Assembly (NCBI GenBank): GCA_014058105.1
Contig: JACGCM010001123.1
Span: forward strand, 310,001 to 374,000
Origin: Kingdonia uniflora
Taxonomy: Eukaryota; Streptophyta; Magnoliopsida; Ranunculales; Circaeasteraceae
Length of the DNA: 64,000 bases
Direction: 5' to 3'
The notes beneath the pieces were generated by a model, which was given only the letters and a program-made list of their open reading frames with translations, had not been told where the DNA came from and searched no databases. The translations under genes were made by a program, and so were the position numbers. Below, piece by piece: positions 12,160-23,040 of the stretch. Every line of letters starts with the position of its first letter. Position 1 is the first letter of the stretch.

Positions 12160-14108
12160 ATGGTGAAACTAGCATCTGCTAGAGAGATTAGACTGTATGG
12201 GACAAGACTAGCTAGGAACAGATTGGAGTACATAAATGTTGGGCTCTATGTTTTTGCAACAATTCTTCTGCTAGGAGGTTTTGTCGCCCAGTTCTCTGAA
12301 TATAGTGCAAAATCGGGGCTTGTTGTTTTGGTTATTAGTTTGGGTTTGATTATATTTGTGAACTTGCATGATCTGTTTGCGCATTTGGGTGGGATTGATT
12401 ATAGGTTGTCATTGATGGGGTTCGATGCGTAGCTTGCACTTGTTGAGTTTGCGGTACCGATTGTTTATACGCTAGGGTCGGTTCTTATGTTCTTAGCCAT
12501 TCTTTTCTTCTTCATTCAGGTATGTGTTTTTGTTTTGTTTTTTAGAATTTGGATGTCAGGCTTCTAGTTTTAGGGTAGTTTTAGCTCAATACTCGGAATA
12601 TACCGAGTTATTGGCAAATTATAGTTCTAAGCATTGGTAAGAGGTGTTAGTTTTTAGATTGGGGCGATCATGGACACTACCACTACCTTGAAGCGTATGC
12701 GACAAGGGGTTAGAATTATTGTTTTATAACTACACTGCAAGTCTCTATAATAAAGAATATGCCTGCCTCAATACCATTGTAGTGTTAAGCATAATTGTTG
12801 TGAGCAACAATAGTCAAGTTGCCATTTAGACAAATTTGGAGTCAGTTCAATCTATTACCAATTGGTGACTTATTTTCCTCTGCAAAGCAAACCACACCCA
12901 GAATGTATTACTGGCATAGAACCCTATTCTCTCACAATAAAAAGGATATGGTGGGAAGTCTGACTTCGGCATCTTGGTTTTAAAGATCTTCATAGCATTC
13001 TGGCTATTCATTATGATTAATTTTCTTCTATTTAGCAATCATCAACTTTGATTTTGGCAAGCAAGTTTTGGAAAAACAACTACAGATGTTATCATATATG
13101 TCTCAAAACAAACATCACGATTCATAACTTGGGGGTTCCTCTAATGATCACGTTGTACATTTATAATATCTTAAGAATTGTTAATATACGACCAAAATTA
13201 TAGTGTATGTAAAGGGCGTTACAAAGTACTAAGTTTGCTATTTCCATCTGTGTTGATTATGGTGAAATGCAGGCAGAGCAAGGGCGTAGTCATGTCAGAC
13301 TAGGAAAAAATGCTCTTAACATGCTGATCTCTGGTCCGGTTCTATACGAGAGAGCTCATAGTCACGTTCAAATTCTACAGACGAGTGTAAATATCCCGTT
13401 CTTGATGGGGAGCTTGCTGTTCTTGGTGGGTGCAATTCTCAATAGGCATGACCATATGGGATTTTTTCAGGATGCGCTGTGGTTGTTGGTAAGTTCGTAG
13501 GTCTCAAACCCTATATTTGCAAAACTTCCTCTATATTTGTAGAATTTATTTATCATGTTAAGAAGAAAGAAAAAAGAAAGGCGTGAGTGGGAAACTTTTC
13601 CTCTGAGAAGTGGAGGATATTGAGTTGGTCTGGATCCTGAGATCTGAATCGAAAAATAACTCGAATATAATGTCTTAAATCTTGTTACTTGCAGGGAAAG
13701 AGTTGGGTGTGGATGGGGATATTTGGTAGCCTGCTGTTTTTAGTAGGGGGAGTTGCGAATGCAGTGAAGGTGTTCAAAATGCAGCAAATGGATGGAATAC
13801 GACTTGAGAAACTGCGGGGTGGAGCACAAGAGAGACTAAACCAAGTCAGAGAAGGCCAAGTCCCACTTATCCTGGAAGAGCAAAGGAGAAGAACTAAACA
13901 CAGCGAGGGAACAAGACCACCACCAGCAGCAACAACAACACCAGTTGTTACTCCTCTTGCAGCCCCTTATAATATCTTTTACTTTATTTGTTTTGCTTTA
14001 AGATTATCATGGCCAATGTGGTACTTGATTTGGACTTTTGAAACTATAATCTGCATGTGGCGAGAGGTCAACGAGATGTATTTTTTTTCCTGTACAGGTG
14101 ATTTTTGA
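12160..14108 (+). pseudogene. Transduplicated multi-pass membrane protein gene (unknown function), three exons, damaged
   Basis: Exons: 12160-12519 (donor GTATGT), 13273-13488 (donor GTAAGT) and 13695 to a stop at 14106-14108; all splice in phase 0. The start is MVKLASAREIRLYG. About five hydrophobic segments are visible, e.g. VGLYVFATILLLGGFVAQF, LVVLVISLGLIIF, LGSVLMFLAILFFFIQ, IPFLMGSLLFLVGAIL and GIFGSLLFLVGGV. They are followed by the soluble tail VFKMQQMDGIRLEKLRGG and QVPLILEEQRRR. I recall a conserved plant membrane-protein family with this layout but no function. Two defects: TAG at 12430-12432 where the family has Gln, and an apparent loss of roughly a dozen residues between ISGPVL and YERA. 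The C-terminal part after APY looks like read-through into element sequence. Retained introns show a DNA-level copy, not a retrocopy. Confidence 0.7.
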
Positions 14109-15199
14109 TTTTTTTTTTTTTAATTTCATAAATGGGGCGGGGCTGCGGGGTGGGTTTGGGGATCCCCATTTAGGATAAAGATAAACGGGTGTTAAACGGG
14201 TGATGGGGCGGGTTTGGGTATAAGCAAATTTAAACGGGGCGGGTTTGGGTATTCCCTATTTAAGTTAAATGGTGGGGCGGGGGGGGGGGGGGGGGGGGGG
14301 TAGGGTAATTTGGCGGGTATGGATATGGTACTACCCCACCCGCCCCAACCCATTGCCAGCCCTAGTTTTGAACTACGGCACGTGTAGATTAAAGTTGAGC
14401 CGATTTTTTCAAGATCGGCTCAATTCAGGATCCGGTCTGGCTAGTATTCCAAGAACTAAAAGGAAACGTCTTTCTATTTTATTTTTTTGCAAAGCAAGCG
14501 GGGTTTAAGACAAACCCCAACCAGGTATATTAAGAGCCAAAAGAAGAGTTACAACCTGTGATACAATTTTCCCCTAGCTTCCTCATTAAATCTATACAAA
14601 GGTTGGGGGAGTGCACTAGGGTGTAACACAATTTCTGCAGTACAAATAAGTAGACAAGAAGTTTGCACCATTGTTTGTCTCCCTATACTTGTGATCAATC
14701 CTAAAACTTTCCTTGGTGTATGCCATTCTTAGGATGTTCTTCATCATTGCTTTGCATTTCTATGGAGACTTGGTCTTGTCTCTTATGAAGGAAATCATCT
14801 CAGCTTAATCACTAGCCACCCACAACCTTATAATAATGCCTTAGCTTGCCTTTAACAAAAAAAAACAAAAAAAAAACCTTTTAATGCCTTTGTCAACCCC
14901 TATGCATAACCCTCTGTTGATGGCTCGTATCTCATAATAAGTGATTGTCTTAGGGAGCTCTTTGCCTGTATAAGCAGCAATGCAAATACCACTATGTACT
15001 TTAATCTACCCACCATAAGCACCAAGAAACCCATCAGTGTTAAGTAAAGCAGTACCTGGAGGAGGGGGATCTCACTTACACACTTTTACATTCTTAGCTT
15101 TCAAGATAGGTTTAATGCCCCAGTCTTGACAATTCATTCTAGCATCCATTGTATCCTTTATAGTTTTGATCATTACTTTAAGTCTCGACTCCACCTCAG

Positions 15200-15769
15200 T
15201 TATAATAACTCTGAGGATACTAAGTGCAGGCTTTTGTGGGAATCATTAAACACTCTATCATTTTTGTACAACCATAGGTGATACACCATTGTGGAGAAAC
15301 CAATTCTGAGTATTTGGGAGAAAAATTCCTTGTGTCCTAGGAATTTGATCCATTTGATCTCATCATAGAAGCTACCCAGATTCCTAACATAGTAACTTCT
15401 TTTGATAATAGCTTGCCAGACATTACTAACCAGTACACAATCTATGAACAAATGCTCATTACTCTAACCAAGAACACCACAAATGCCACAGTTAACAGTA
15501 GTTATGACCTTCATTTTAACTAGTTTATCTTTAATCATCAAGGCTCCTATAATTGCTCTTCAGGAGGTAAACTTGCACCTTGGTGCTGCATGGCTCTTCC
15601 AAATGATATCAATCCAATCCAACTTGGCTTTTTTGGGTCTGATCCACTCATAAGTATTAGATGTATTATAGTCCCCATCTGTAGAAGCTACCCATACTAT
15701 CTTATCTGCACTATTAGAAGTTGGATCAATTGTATCAATTTTACAGCAGATGTTAATACCAAGTGACAC
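15200..15769 (-). pseudogene. LINE 3' region with zinc-binding (zf-RVT-like) domain
   Basis: Minus-strand fragments include YEWIRPKKAKLDWIDIIWKS, H..PRCKF and MFIDCVLVSNVWQAIIK, the pattern of the plant LINE C-terminal zf-RVT region (W..IW......P....F.W, then C..C..E...H). The Cys/His spacing is partly lost by frameshift. It lies between the RT and RNase H regions, as in other plant LINEs. Confidence 0.6.
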
Positions 15770-16399
15770 TCTGATATTAAACTATTGTTTAATATGCTCC
15801 TCCACACCCAAGAACAATTATGTGGTACTTTTAAGGACCAAAAGTTCATCCCTTTCAATAGGTTGTAGTTAACCCAATCTACCCAAGAAGAGTTTTGTTT
15901 AGATGTTAGCTTCCAAGTGTGCCTCATTGGCTGCTCTAATCCATGTTTTAAGATATCTAATACCAATACCCCCCCCCCCCCCCCCCTCTTTAGGATAACA
16001 GAGCTCCTCCCAGGCAATATGAGCTACTTCTCTAGCTAACAATTATGCCAAAGAAGCTTAGATCATATCTTATTGATTATATCAATAGTGTGCTTGGGAA
16101 GCATATAAACACACATCCAGTACACAGAAAGGCTTTGTAACACAAAAAAAACCAGTTGCAGTCTACCAGTAGCTGAAAGAAATATACGTTGCCAAGTTTT
16201 AAGTCTGGCCAAAATAGAGTTAATAAGCATATGGCAATCTTTGGGCCTCAATCTTGTAGAGACCAAAGGCACCCCAAGATATCTGAAAGGTAACTCCCCT
16301 TCAAATAAGTTTAACTAGTTTGATATCTAAGTTCTTATTTTTTGGTTAACATTAGAGAAGTACAACTTGGACTTGCTGAGGCTGACATCCATACCAGTG

Positions 16400-17459
16400 A
16401 GAGAGTGGGAGAAGTGACACAGTCACCAATAGAATCAGCAGAGAAAGCGTTACCCTGAAAGAAAATAAGCAAATCATCTACAAAAGCAAGATGGATAAGA
16501 ATAGGCTTTTAACATTTGGAGTGAGGGCCAAACTTTTTTTCCTTCACCTTCTTCTGCAAGAAAAGACCAAAAACCTTCATGATCATCACAAATAAGTAGA
16601 AGTGTGGAGTGGAAATACACATCTTGATCGAGTGAATAAAAGTGGCAGGAAAGTTGAGAGCTTTAAGGGTTGAAATAATAACTCCCCACTAAACCAAATC
16701 ATAGAATTTCTTCAAGTCAATTTTAGTTATGCTCCTTCTAGGTCTATTGTCTTGATGGTAATTTCTTAGCATCTAATGAGCAATCGGAAGATTATCTGAT
16801 ATTTGTCTTCCTTCAATAAAGGTTAATTAATTAAACCTCATTGAGGGTCCTATCACACTCTTCAACCTCTTAATAATGATTTTGGATATGATCTTGTAGA
16901 CCACATTGCAACATACAATAGATTTGTAGTCATTGAAGCTACCAGGACTACTCACCTTGGGCACTAGAGTGATGGCAGTGTTGTTAGTTACTTTTAGCAT
17001 ATTACCACTTCTAAAGAAGTTGTTAATGGCTCTAGTCACATCTCCCTTAACCAACTCCCAATTCTCCTTGAAGAAGGCATTGAACCCATTTGGTCCAGGG
17101 GTCTTGTTGTTCCTAATCCCAAATAAAGCTTCTTCAATAGAGTCTTTAAATTCTTTAGTGAGGCCCTCATGGTCACTGTTGTTAACTTCATTCCTGAACC
17201 TCAAAGTACATAATTTTTCTTCACTGATATCTATGTGCCCACTCCCAATGATTATCTTGAAGTAGTTAACAACGGCTTCTCCAATAACATGGGGATCAAA
17301 AACTGTATCACCATTGTTGTCAGTCATTATCATAAGAGTATTCCTGTTCCTTCTTGCTTTGATGGCTTTGTGGTAGAACTTAGTATTTAAATCCCCCTCC
17401 AGTAGCCACTTAACTTTGGCAATCTGATTGAGAACAGAGTTGTCCTTCCTTGCCAACAC
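16400..17459 (-). pseudogene. LINE reverse transcriptase, broken
   Basis: The longest open stretch (17459-16827, 210 residues) contains WLLEGDLNTKFYHKA, KTPGPNGFNAFFKENWELVKGD, and ITLVPKV followed by the DYKSIVCCNVVYKIISK block. These are the fingers and palm-entry motifs of plant L1 reverse transcriptases. Downstream, at about 16491-16464, the catalytic box reads LAFVDDLLIF (F-V-D-D). The enzyme would copy LINE RNA at the target site. It is split by stops, and the start at 17459 is only the first Met in an open stretch. Confidence 0.85.
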
Positions 17460-17999
17460 TGAGTACTCTTTGATGATATTGTTTTCATCTCTAAGAATGT
17501 CTTCATCTGGGGGGTAGCTTGAACTTGGCCCTGGATAAGGTCCAGTTTAACTTTAGTTGTAACAATGTCCACACTGAGAGACATATTCTTATTTCTACCC
17601 CACTCTTTGAGGTTGAGTTTGGAATTGGTAAGTTTTTGATAAAGTCTACACATATGGTTACCACTAGCAGAGATCTCCCAAGCTTTCTCAAGGACTTCTT
17701 TGATCCCCTCTTCATTCTACCAATAATTAAAAAACTTGAATGTTTTCTTATGACTATTAAAAGCTTTCACACATCTGACAACAACTGGATTGTGATATGA
17801 TATACCAGGATTTAAAAATTCTACCTAAGCAGCCCCAAACTTGTCCCCCCACTTCTTATTGATGAGAGCTCTATCAATCTTAGTCATCACTCTCTTCACC
17901 CCAATAGTTCTATTAGATCAAGTAAGTCTGCACCCTTTGTGATTAGGTCATAGAAATTAATATCATCTAACCATTTTTTGTACTTTTTAATAATGAAGT

Positions 18000-18548
18000 T
18001 GTAGGGACCTGTCCCTCGAGTTGTGCCAAACTTGAACTACCTTAATACCAAACTCACGCATTATACACACGACATGCACAATCAACAATGACACTTAGAC
18101 CACGAACTGATAAAAAACATGGATCAGGCACTACAGATAAAATTGAACAATCAAAGATATCTGTCTCTTATGAACTAGCAGTTACACATCCAACTACCAC
18201 CTGCCCTCATTTTTAGGAGAACGTGCTTCTGCACGATAACGAACTGAGAGTAAAGTCTATAAAAAGAACGAGTTTCAAAGGAGAGAGGACCAAGAATTAT
18301 ATACTTCAAGACCAAGTTTTTCTAGCTCAAGAGATCATAAAACTTGTAATCAAATATCAGCTTTAAGTAATAAAAGTTACAGTTACTAAATCCTCAAGCC
18401 GAGGTCGTGGTTTTTATATATTCAAAGGTTTTCACGTTAATCGCTTGTGTTATTTTTATATTGGGTTATACTAATTCTTGTCACAGATATATTTAGTGTA
18501 AGGGTTATTTCGAGCTATCTCCAGATACTATGAAATTAAACCATTACA
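18000..18548 (+). repeat. 5' LTR of Gypsy element A
   Basis: Starts TGTAGGGACCTGTCCCTCGA and ends TTAAACCATTACA, giving TG..CA ends. A TATA-like CTATAAAAAG lies at about 18258. The last 15 bases are the same as the end of the LTRs of element B (read on its sense strand). Confidence 0.82.
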
Positions 18549-18567
18549 TTTGGCATCATCTGTGGGA
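18549..18567 (+). other. Primer-binding site of Gypsy element A
   Basis: TTTGGCATCATCTGTGGGA directly follows the LTR. It resembles the TTTGGYRYCRTCTGTGGGA sites of Tat/Athila-type Gypsy elements; the tRNA was not identified. Confidence 0.65.
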
Positions 18568-18625
18568 AAGAAGACATTTTCATGAAATCCTAAGGTATAC
18601 AGTTACTCACAGTATATTTTTAATC

Positions 18626-19865
18626 ATGGTAACTTCTAAGCGACCACTCACAGTAGCTCAGCATGAACTCTCTATTGAGCCTGATTAGTTAGCAGAACTA
18701 AGGGCAAACCTTGACGTTGAAAAAATGAAACAGAGAGAGCTCGAACGTCAATTATCATATGACCGTGAACTTCGCGATAAAGAACTTGAAGATAAACGTA
18801 GAGCTCGACAAATAGAGCTCAAACGACAGGAAGAACATATGACCATACTACAGACTGCTTTGAAAGCTCTACAAAATATTCAACAGGTTCAGGCTCCTAG
18901 GGAATAGGACACCGCACCAACAACTTCCAGGGTTTCAGTACGAAATAGGTTGGGACCTCAAAAAGATTTTAGACGACAAACACGATGATCTACATGTTTC
19001 AGAGGCCTTAATTCACATGGGACAGGAAGATCAATTAGAAATTACCAAAGGACACAGGCCCTCCAAGCGTCAAGAAGAAGAGCCACGACCTCAAACAAGG
19101 GTACTAGTTTCAGAATGTTTGAATGAGGGAAGTGGTACTCATAACCCCTGACCTGTACACCAAGCCGTTACAGTACCACGTTAGTATGTCATACATGATA
19201 ACATGGATCAACACATCAAGGAGTTAATTGAAGCTCATGCTCTCGGCAATAAGGATGATTCAACTAAATTACAAGGTAGTCTGATCGCCAAAGAGTTGTT
19301 TGATATGGAAGATCCGATAGGTTTCCATATTCCGAAGATACGCAAATACAAAGTCACCAATCCAAGGGAGCACGTTCAGCAATTCAGAAACTCTTTAGGA
19401 TTATATTCAAACTTAAACTACATTCTTTGTCATCTGTTCACTACAAGTCTTTAGGGTGAACCACTCCGATAGTTCCATTCCCTGCCAAAAAGTTCAATCT
19501 GCACTTTTGACCAGCTGTAGAAGATCTTCGTCAAGATGTACACTTATAACAAAGACAAAGAAAAGAATTTGTACACTCTTATTAGTCTCAAACAGTCATA
19601 AGGGGAGAAGCTGGAGGCCTTCACAAATAAATTTCTTGAAGTTGCTCAAAAGGTTGATAATTTCGACCATAAGACAGCCGTCTCAGCGTTTACCAATGCA
19701 TTACAGATCGATTGCAAAGCAAAGGAACATCTATTCCTTAATAAACCCACAAACTTGGAAGACATGATTTCCAAAGTCAATGGGTACATTGACCTAGAAA
19801 GGATGATGTCCGAAAGGCCTAAATCTACTAAATCCATCCTAACCACAAAATGTCAAAACATAGAA
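18626..19865 (+). pseudogene. gag of Gypsy element A, broken
   Basis: The ATG at 18626 begins MVTSKRPLTVAQHELS. A charged coiled coil (RELERQLSYDRELRDKELED) follows, then IAKELFDMEDPIGFHIPK and a capsid-like part (EKLEAFTNKFLEVAQKVDNF, LFLNKPTNLEDMISKV). Gag would form the cytoplasmic particle. Several in-frame stops and at least one frame change are present (e.g. stop in IEPD*LAELRA near 18689). Matching gag blocks are found in element B at 58169-59440. Confidence 0.75.
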
Positions 19866-20429
19866 TGAAATAGTAAACAAAAGGACGACCAGGGTGACAA
19901 GAAGCGAGTCAAGACAGAAACAGGCAAATCATGCAGAGGAAAGTTACTACCCAAGCCAGTCTTTCCAAAGATGAATATCAGAATTTTAGCAATCTTCCAT
20001 ATACTGGAACAAGACAAGTTCTACTGCGTCGCTCAACCACTGAAGCCAATTAAAGGCACACCATACTGCATGCACCATAAGGCAACACATCATGAAATTG
20101 ACAACTGCTACGCTTTATAGAGATTACTAGAATACATTTTTAAGGATGGCAGGATGCACAAGTAAATTATCGATCTGGAATCATACAAGAATGAGAGCTA
20201 AAAGAAACAGGTCGAGGTTATCCAAGTCGAAGATAAAGCCAAGGAAAAGTACTTATACCACCTCTACGACAGCCACATGATTAAGATCTACCAGATCAAC
20301 AATTTGACAAGATTCAAGAGAAGGTGAAAAAGTGCTCTTCCTGAGTCAAGCAATCGACGAACTAGAATCTCCTTTGAAGATTGCGATATAGGTCATGTCA
20401 AATTCTTGCATCATGAAGTACTGGTTATT

Positions 20430-20600
20430 ATGCTCAAGATGAAAAACTTTGTCGTGCATACCATCATGATAGATATCAGAAGTGGAATCAAAATCCTTTT
20501 TCAGAGTACAATCGAATAGATAAGACTCACAGATAAAGTTGTACCAAACAACATCGATATCAGTGGCTTCAATGGATCCAAAGAAAAATGAATAGGAAAG
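20430..20600 (+). pseudogene. Aspartic protease remnant of Gypsy element A
   Basis: The frame reads MKNFVVHTIMIDIRSGIKIL then FQSTIE and ISGFNGS. This aligns with the protease of element B, where the active site reads MIDTGNGIEFLF. Here the Asp-Thr-Gly is changed to Asp-Ile-Arg, so it is inactive. Confidence 0.65.
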
Positions 20601-21059
20601 ATCATCTTACCAATCACTGCTAGGCCAACTACTCTCAACGTTATATTCTACATCATCAATGCAAAATCTCGCTATCTGGGAATAATGGGTCGGTGCTAGA
20701 TACACAACATGGAAGCGATCGTTTCTACATACCATCAAGCACTCCATTTTATATATAATGGTGCATCTATGAAATCGAAGGAAGATAAAAGCTCTCTCGA
20801 ACTTGCGAGAACACAATATCTACTATACAGGATACTTCAGATAGATTTGTCGCATAACAATTATAGAAAGCTGGTCACACCAATGACAAGCCTTCCACAG
20901 TCAAACTTACAGAGTACATTGAGATTGATGGGCATTGTAGAGCTACCTATATTGGTACTAAGCTTGTTCAACAAGAAATAAAAGCTCTAGTACAATTCTT
21001 ACAACTTAACAAAGATGTATTCGCATGGACTTTTCAAGAAAAACCCTCGTTTACACATC

Positions 21060-21774
21060 ATAGAAGCTCAAGCACTATTTTTAAGTTCATTCAGTCAAAG
21101 TCATGACTAACTACCCACTTCAGGAAGTTTTATCAAAGAAGGAAAAATCTAAAAGAATGCAACAGTGGTCAGTAAGTTTGGGTGAACACGATATCAAATT
21201 TGAACAGAGAACTGTAGAAAAAGGTCAAGCAATAGTTGATTTTCTAGCCGACTTCTCAGTAGAAGATCCAAATTGGGAAGAGTACGATCCAGATCTCACA
21301 TAAGAAAAAGAGAATGATCAACCACCTTTAAAACTTTTCGACGAGCGAGCTGCTTAAATGACACAAACAGGTTGGAGACTCTTTACCGAAAGATCAGCTG
21401 GACCCGCAGGGTCAGGGATAGGAATCGTGCTGATAACACCATCAAATGACAGGATCGAGAAGTCAGTACGTTTAGATTTTAAAGCCTCTAATAATATCAC
21501 AAAGTACAAAGCTTTGATCCATGGGCTCGATTTAGCATTGGAAATTGGAGTTCCCGAGCTATCGGTCTATATAGATTCTTTGTTGATAGTCCACCACTAC
21601 TTCGAGCAATACAAAAAGTATGGCAAGATGGCTGATTATGTCGCCCTTGTTGCTGACAGAATGAGCAAATTCAACAAAGCTACACTTGACTACCTACCTC
21701 ATGGAGAAAAACGGTACGTCGATTCCTTAGCTTACTTAGTCGGGGTCTTAGGTACAGATGCATGGTATCTTTAA
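21060..21774 (+). pseudogene. RT C-terminus plus RNase H of Gypsy element A
   Basis: KVMTNYPLQEVLSK, WSVSLGEHDIKFEQRT and QAIVDFLADFS are the end of the RT/linker. After two stops the RNase H runs 21358-21774: SAGPAGSGIGIVLITPS, RLDFKASNNITKYKALIHGL and YIDSLLIVHHY. The first catalytic-region Asp of the family (DGS) is missing. It is very close to the RNase H at 55165-55674. Confidence 0.8.
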
Positions 21775-21780
21775 ATTGAA

Positions 21781-22450
21781 GTGATCTCTACCCCCAATAT
21801 TGATCTCCCCTTAATATGTGTGATCGACACTGGGGGAGATAAAGAGAAGGACGACGATAAGAAGAAGCCTTTTATTACCTATCTCGGGCCAAAGAATGAA
21901 TGTGATGGGCCCCTTCCAGAAGATCTAAAGAAATACATACAATTGATTGAAAATTCAAAATATTACACAATTCAGAACGGACCTTTATATCGAAGATCAG
22001 TAACTAGACCTTATCTCAAATGCCTCTCAAAGCAACAAGCAGACGGAATGCCGCTGGTCGATTACTTGCAAGCAGAGCAATTACATAAGGAGTATTCTGG
22101 CCAGGAATGAGGAAACAAGTGATAGAGTATTCACGAAGATGCGACGCGTATCAACGACATAGACATATGATATGAGCACCTATACTAGAACTCCATGCAA
22201 GGAAGATGCTCTGGCCTTTCAAGAAATGGGCACTTAATCTAGTGGGAGAATTCTCCAATACTCTGGGTAACCGAAGGTTCTTACTCGTGGCTACAAATTA
22301 CTTTACAAAGTGGGTAGAAACAGTTTCGAGAGGAAGAAGCCATCTCGTTTATCTGGGAGTATCTTATCACTCGGTTTGAATGCCCCCACCTGATTTGGAT
22401 CGATAATGGGTCGCAGTTCGTTGGAGAGATGATCGTGGCTTTTCTCAACA
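21781..22450 (+). pseudogene. Integrase N-terminal and core fragment of Gypsy element A
   Basis: Linker and zinc-finger region (GPLYRRSVTRPYLKCLSKQQ, YLQAEQLHKEYSGQE), then a broken core: CDAYQRH, WALNLVGEFSNTLG, FLLVATNYFTKWVE, and IWIDNGSQFVGEMIVAFLNK, in which the core Asp (WIDNG) survives. The sequence is cut off near 22450, before the catalytic Glu region. Confidence 0.75.
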
Positions 22451-22687
22451 AACACAATAAGAATTTTTTGAGTGTAGTCCCACCTACAAATTGGATATTT
22501 ACCTTTAGTCCCCAAGTTGTTTAAATATTAATTTATGGTCCCCAATTTGTCTTTGACCACAGGTCAACCACATTTGAAGTCAATTTTTGACCTGTACTCA
22601 CACAAATGTCCTCACGTGACTTTCACAAGATTTTAAGCAACAAGTTAACCGGGTTTTTTAGGTCACTTTCACGTCATCAGTCTACAT
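22451..22687. other. Short intergenic stretch between Gypsy A and CACTA terminus
   Basis: Repeats the phrases AGTCCC..CCTACAAATTGG and GTCCCCAAGTTG / GGTCCCCAATTTG. Looks like a piece of a dispersed repeat; no coding signal. Confidence 0.5.
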
Positions 22688-23040
22688 CACTACAACAAAT
22701 ACAGGTTTTTACATTATTAAAAAATGACATAAAAGGGATTTAACATCATTTGTACAAATGACGTCAAAGGCGATGACATGGAAAAGTAGGGACTAACAAC
22801 GACATTAAAGAAGTGGCAAGGAAAGCTAGGTACTAACGCCATTAATTAAGTGACGTATAAAGGGTTTCAAAAGATGACGTTATTGATTCCCAATTCTGGT
22901 AGCCGACCGGCAAGTGTATTCTATTGATGTCACTAAATAACGTCATTAAAAAATGACGTAGTTAAAATCTTTTAATGTCATATTTGAAGTAACGCGGTAG
23001 CATTTTCATATATCAACAATGACAAATTTTAAAATGGCGT
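22688..23040. mobile_element. CACTA (En/Spm) transposon terminus with subterminal repeats
   Basis: CACTACAACAAATACAGG matches the CACTA-type end consensus (CACTACAA.AAA). The next 350 bp carry about ten copies of TGACGT/TGACAT-like motifs in both orientations (e.g. AAATGACGTCAAAGGCGATG, AATAACGTCATTAAAAAATG), the usual arrangement of subterminal transposase-binding repeats. No matching inverted end was found downstream in this window, so the element's other border is undefined. Confidence 0.65.

Larger units (their letters stand above)
11685..14364. mobile_element. hAT-type transposon carrying a captured membrane-protein gene
   Basis: The 13-bp ends are perfect inverted repeats: TAGGGCTGGCAAT at 11685-11697 and ATTGCCAGCCCTA at 14352-14364. 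They are flanked by a perfect 8-bp direct repeat GTTTTGAA (11677-11684 and 14365-14372), the hallmark of hAT insertion. Both sub-ends are rich in GGGGCGGGTTTGGG-like repeats, including a 22-base G run at 14279-14300. No transposase was seen, so it depends on another element. Nearly all the inside is an intron-containing host gene copy on the plus strand. Insertion is about 120 bp upstream of the CDC27 ATG, and a few bases beyond the target copy normal non-element sequence resumes. Length 2680 bp. Confidence 0.88.
14475..17999 (-). mobile_element. LINE (L1-type) remnant, 5' end cut by a Gypsy insertion
   Basis: Read on the minus strand, the order is endonuclease C-terminus (about 17800-17999, KIDRALINKKW), linker, reverse transcriptase (about 16400-17460), zf-RVT-like region (about 15200-15770) and RNase H (about 14920-15070, LNTDG with a stop soon after). 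An A-rich 3' tail, seen as T-rich plus strand, lies at about 14475-14489. Many stops and frameshifts show it is dead. Position 18000 begins a Gypsy LTR, so the 5' part is separated or lost. Poly-C at 15969-15986 lies inside. Confidence 0.85.
18000..22450 (+). mobile_element. Gypsy element A (Tat-like), 3'-truncated, RT deleted, inserted in the LINE
   Basis: It starts with a 5' LTR (18000-18548), a primer-binding site, then gag, protease, RNase H and integrase pieces on the plus strand. Protein pieces and LTR ends match the 14-kb element at 45798-60053, so both belong to one family. The sequence jumps from a protease/RT-entry region (DVFAWTFQE, about 21030) straight to the end of RT (about 21060), losing roughly 1 kb. 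The element stops inside the integrase near 22450; no 3' LTR was found. Confidence 0.82.

Noticed and set aside
14279..14300. 22-base G run as a special regulatory element
   Set aside because: It lies in the G-rich subterminal repeats of the hAT element and is likely simple expansion; its exact length may be a sequencing artefact.
16933..17265. 110-codon plus-strand frame
   Set aside because: It is the antisense of the LINE reverse transcriptase.
17519..17800. 93-codon plus-strand frame
   Set aside because: Antisense of the LINE linker and endonuclease region.
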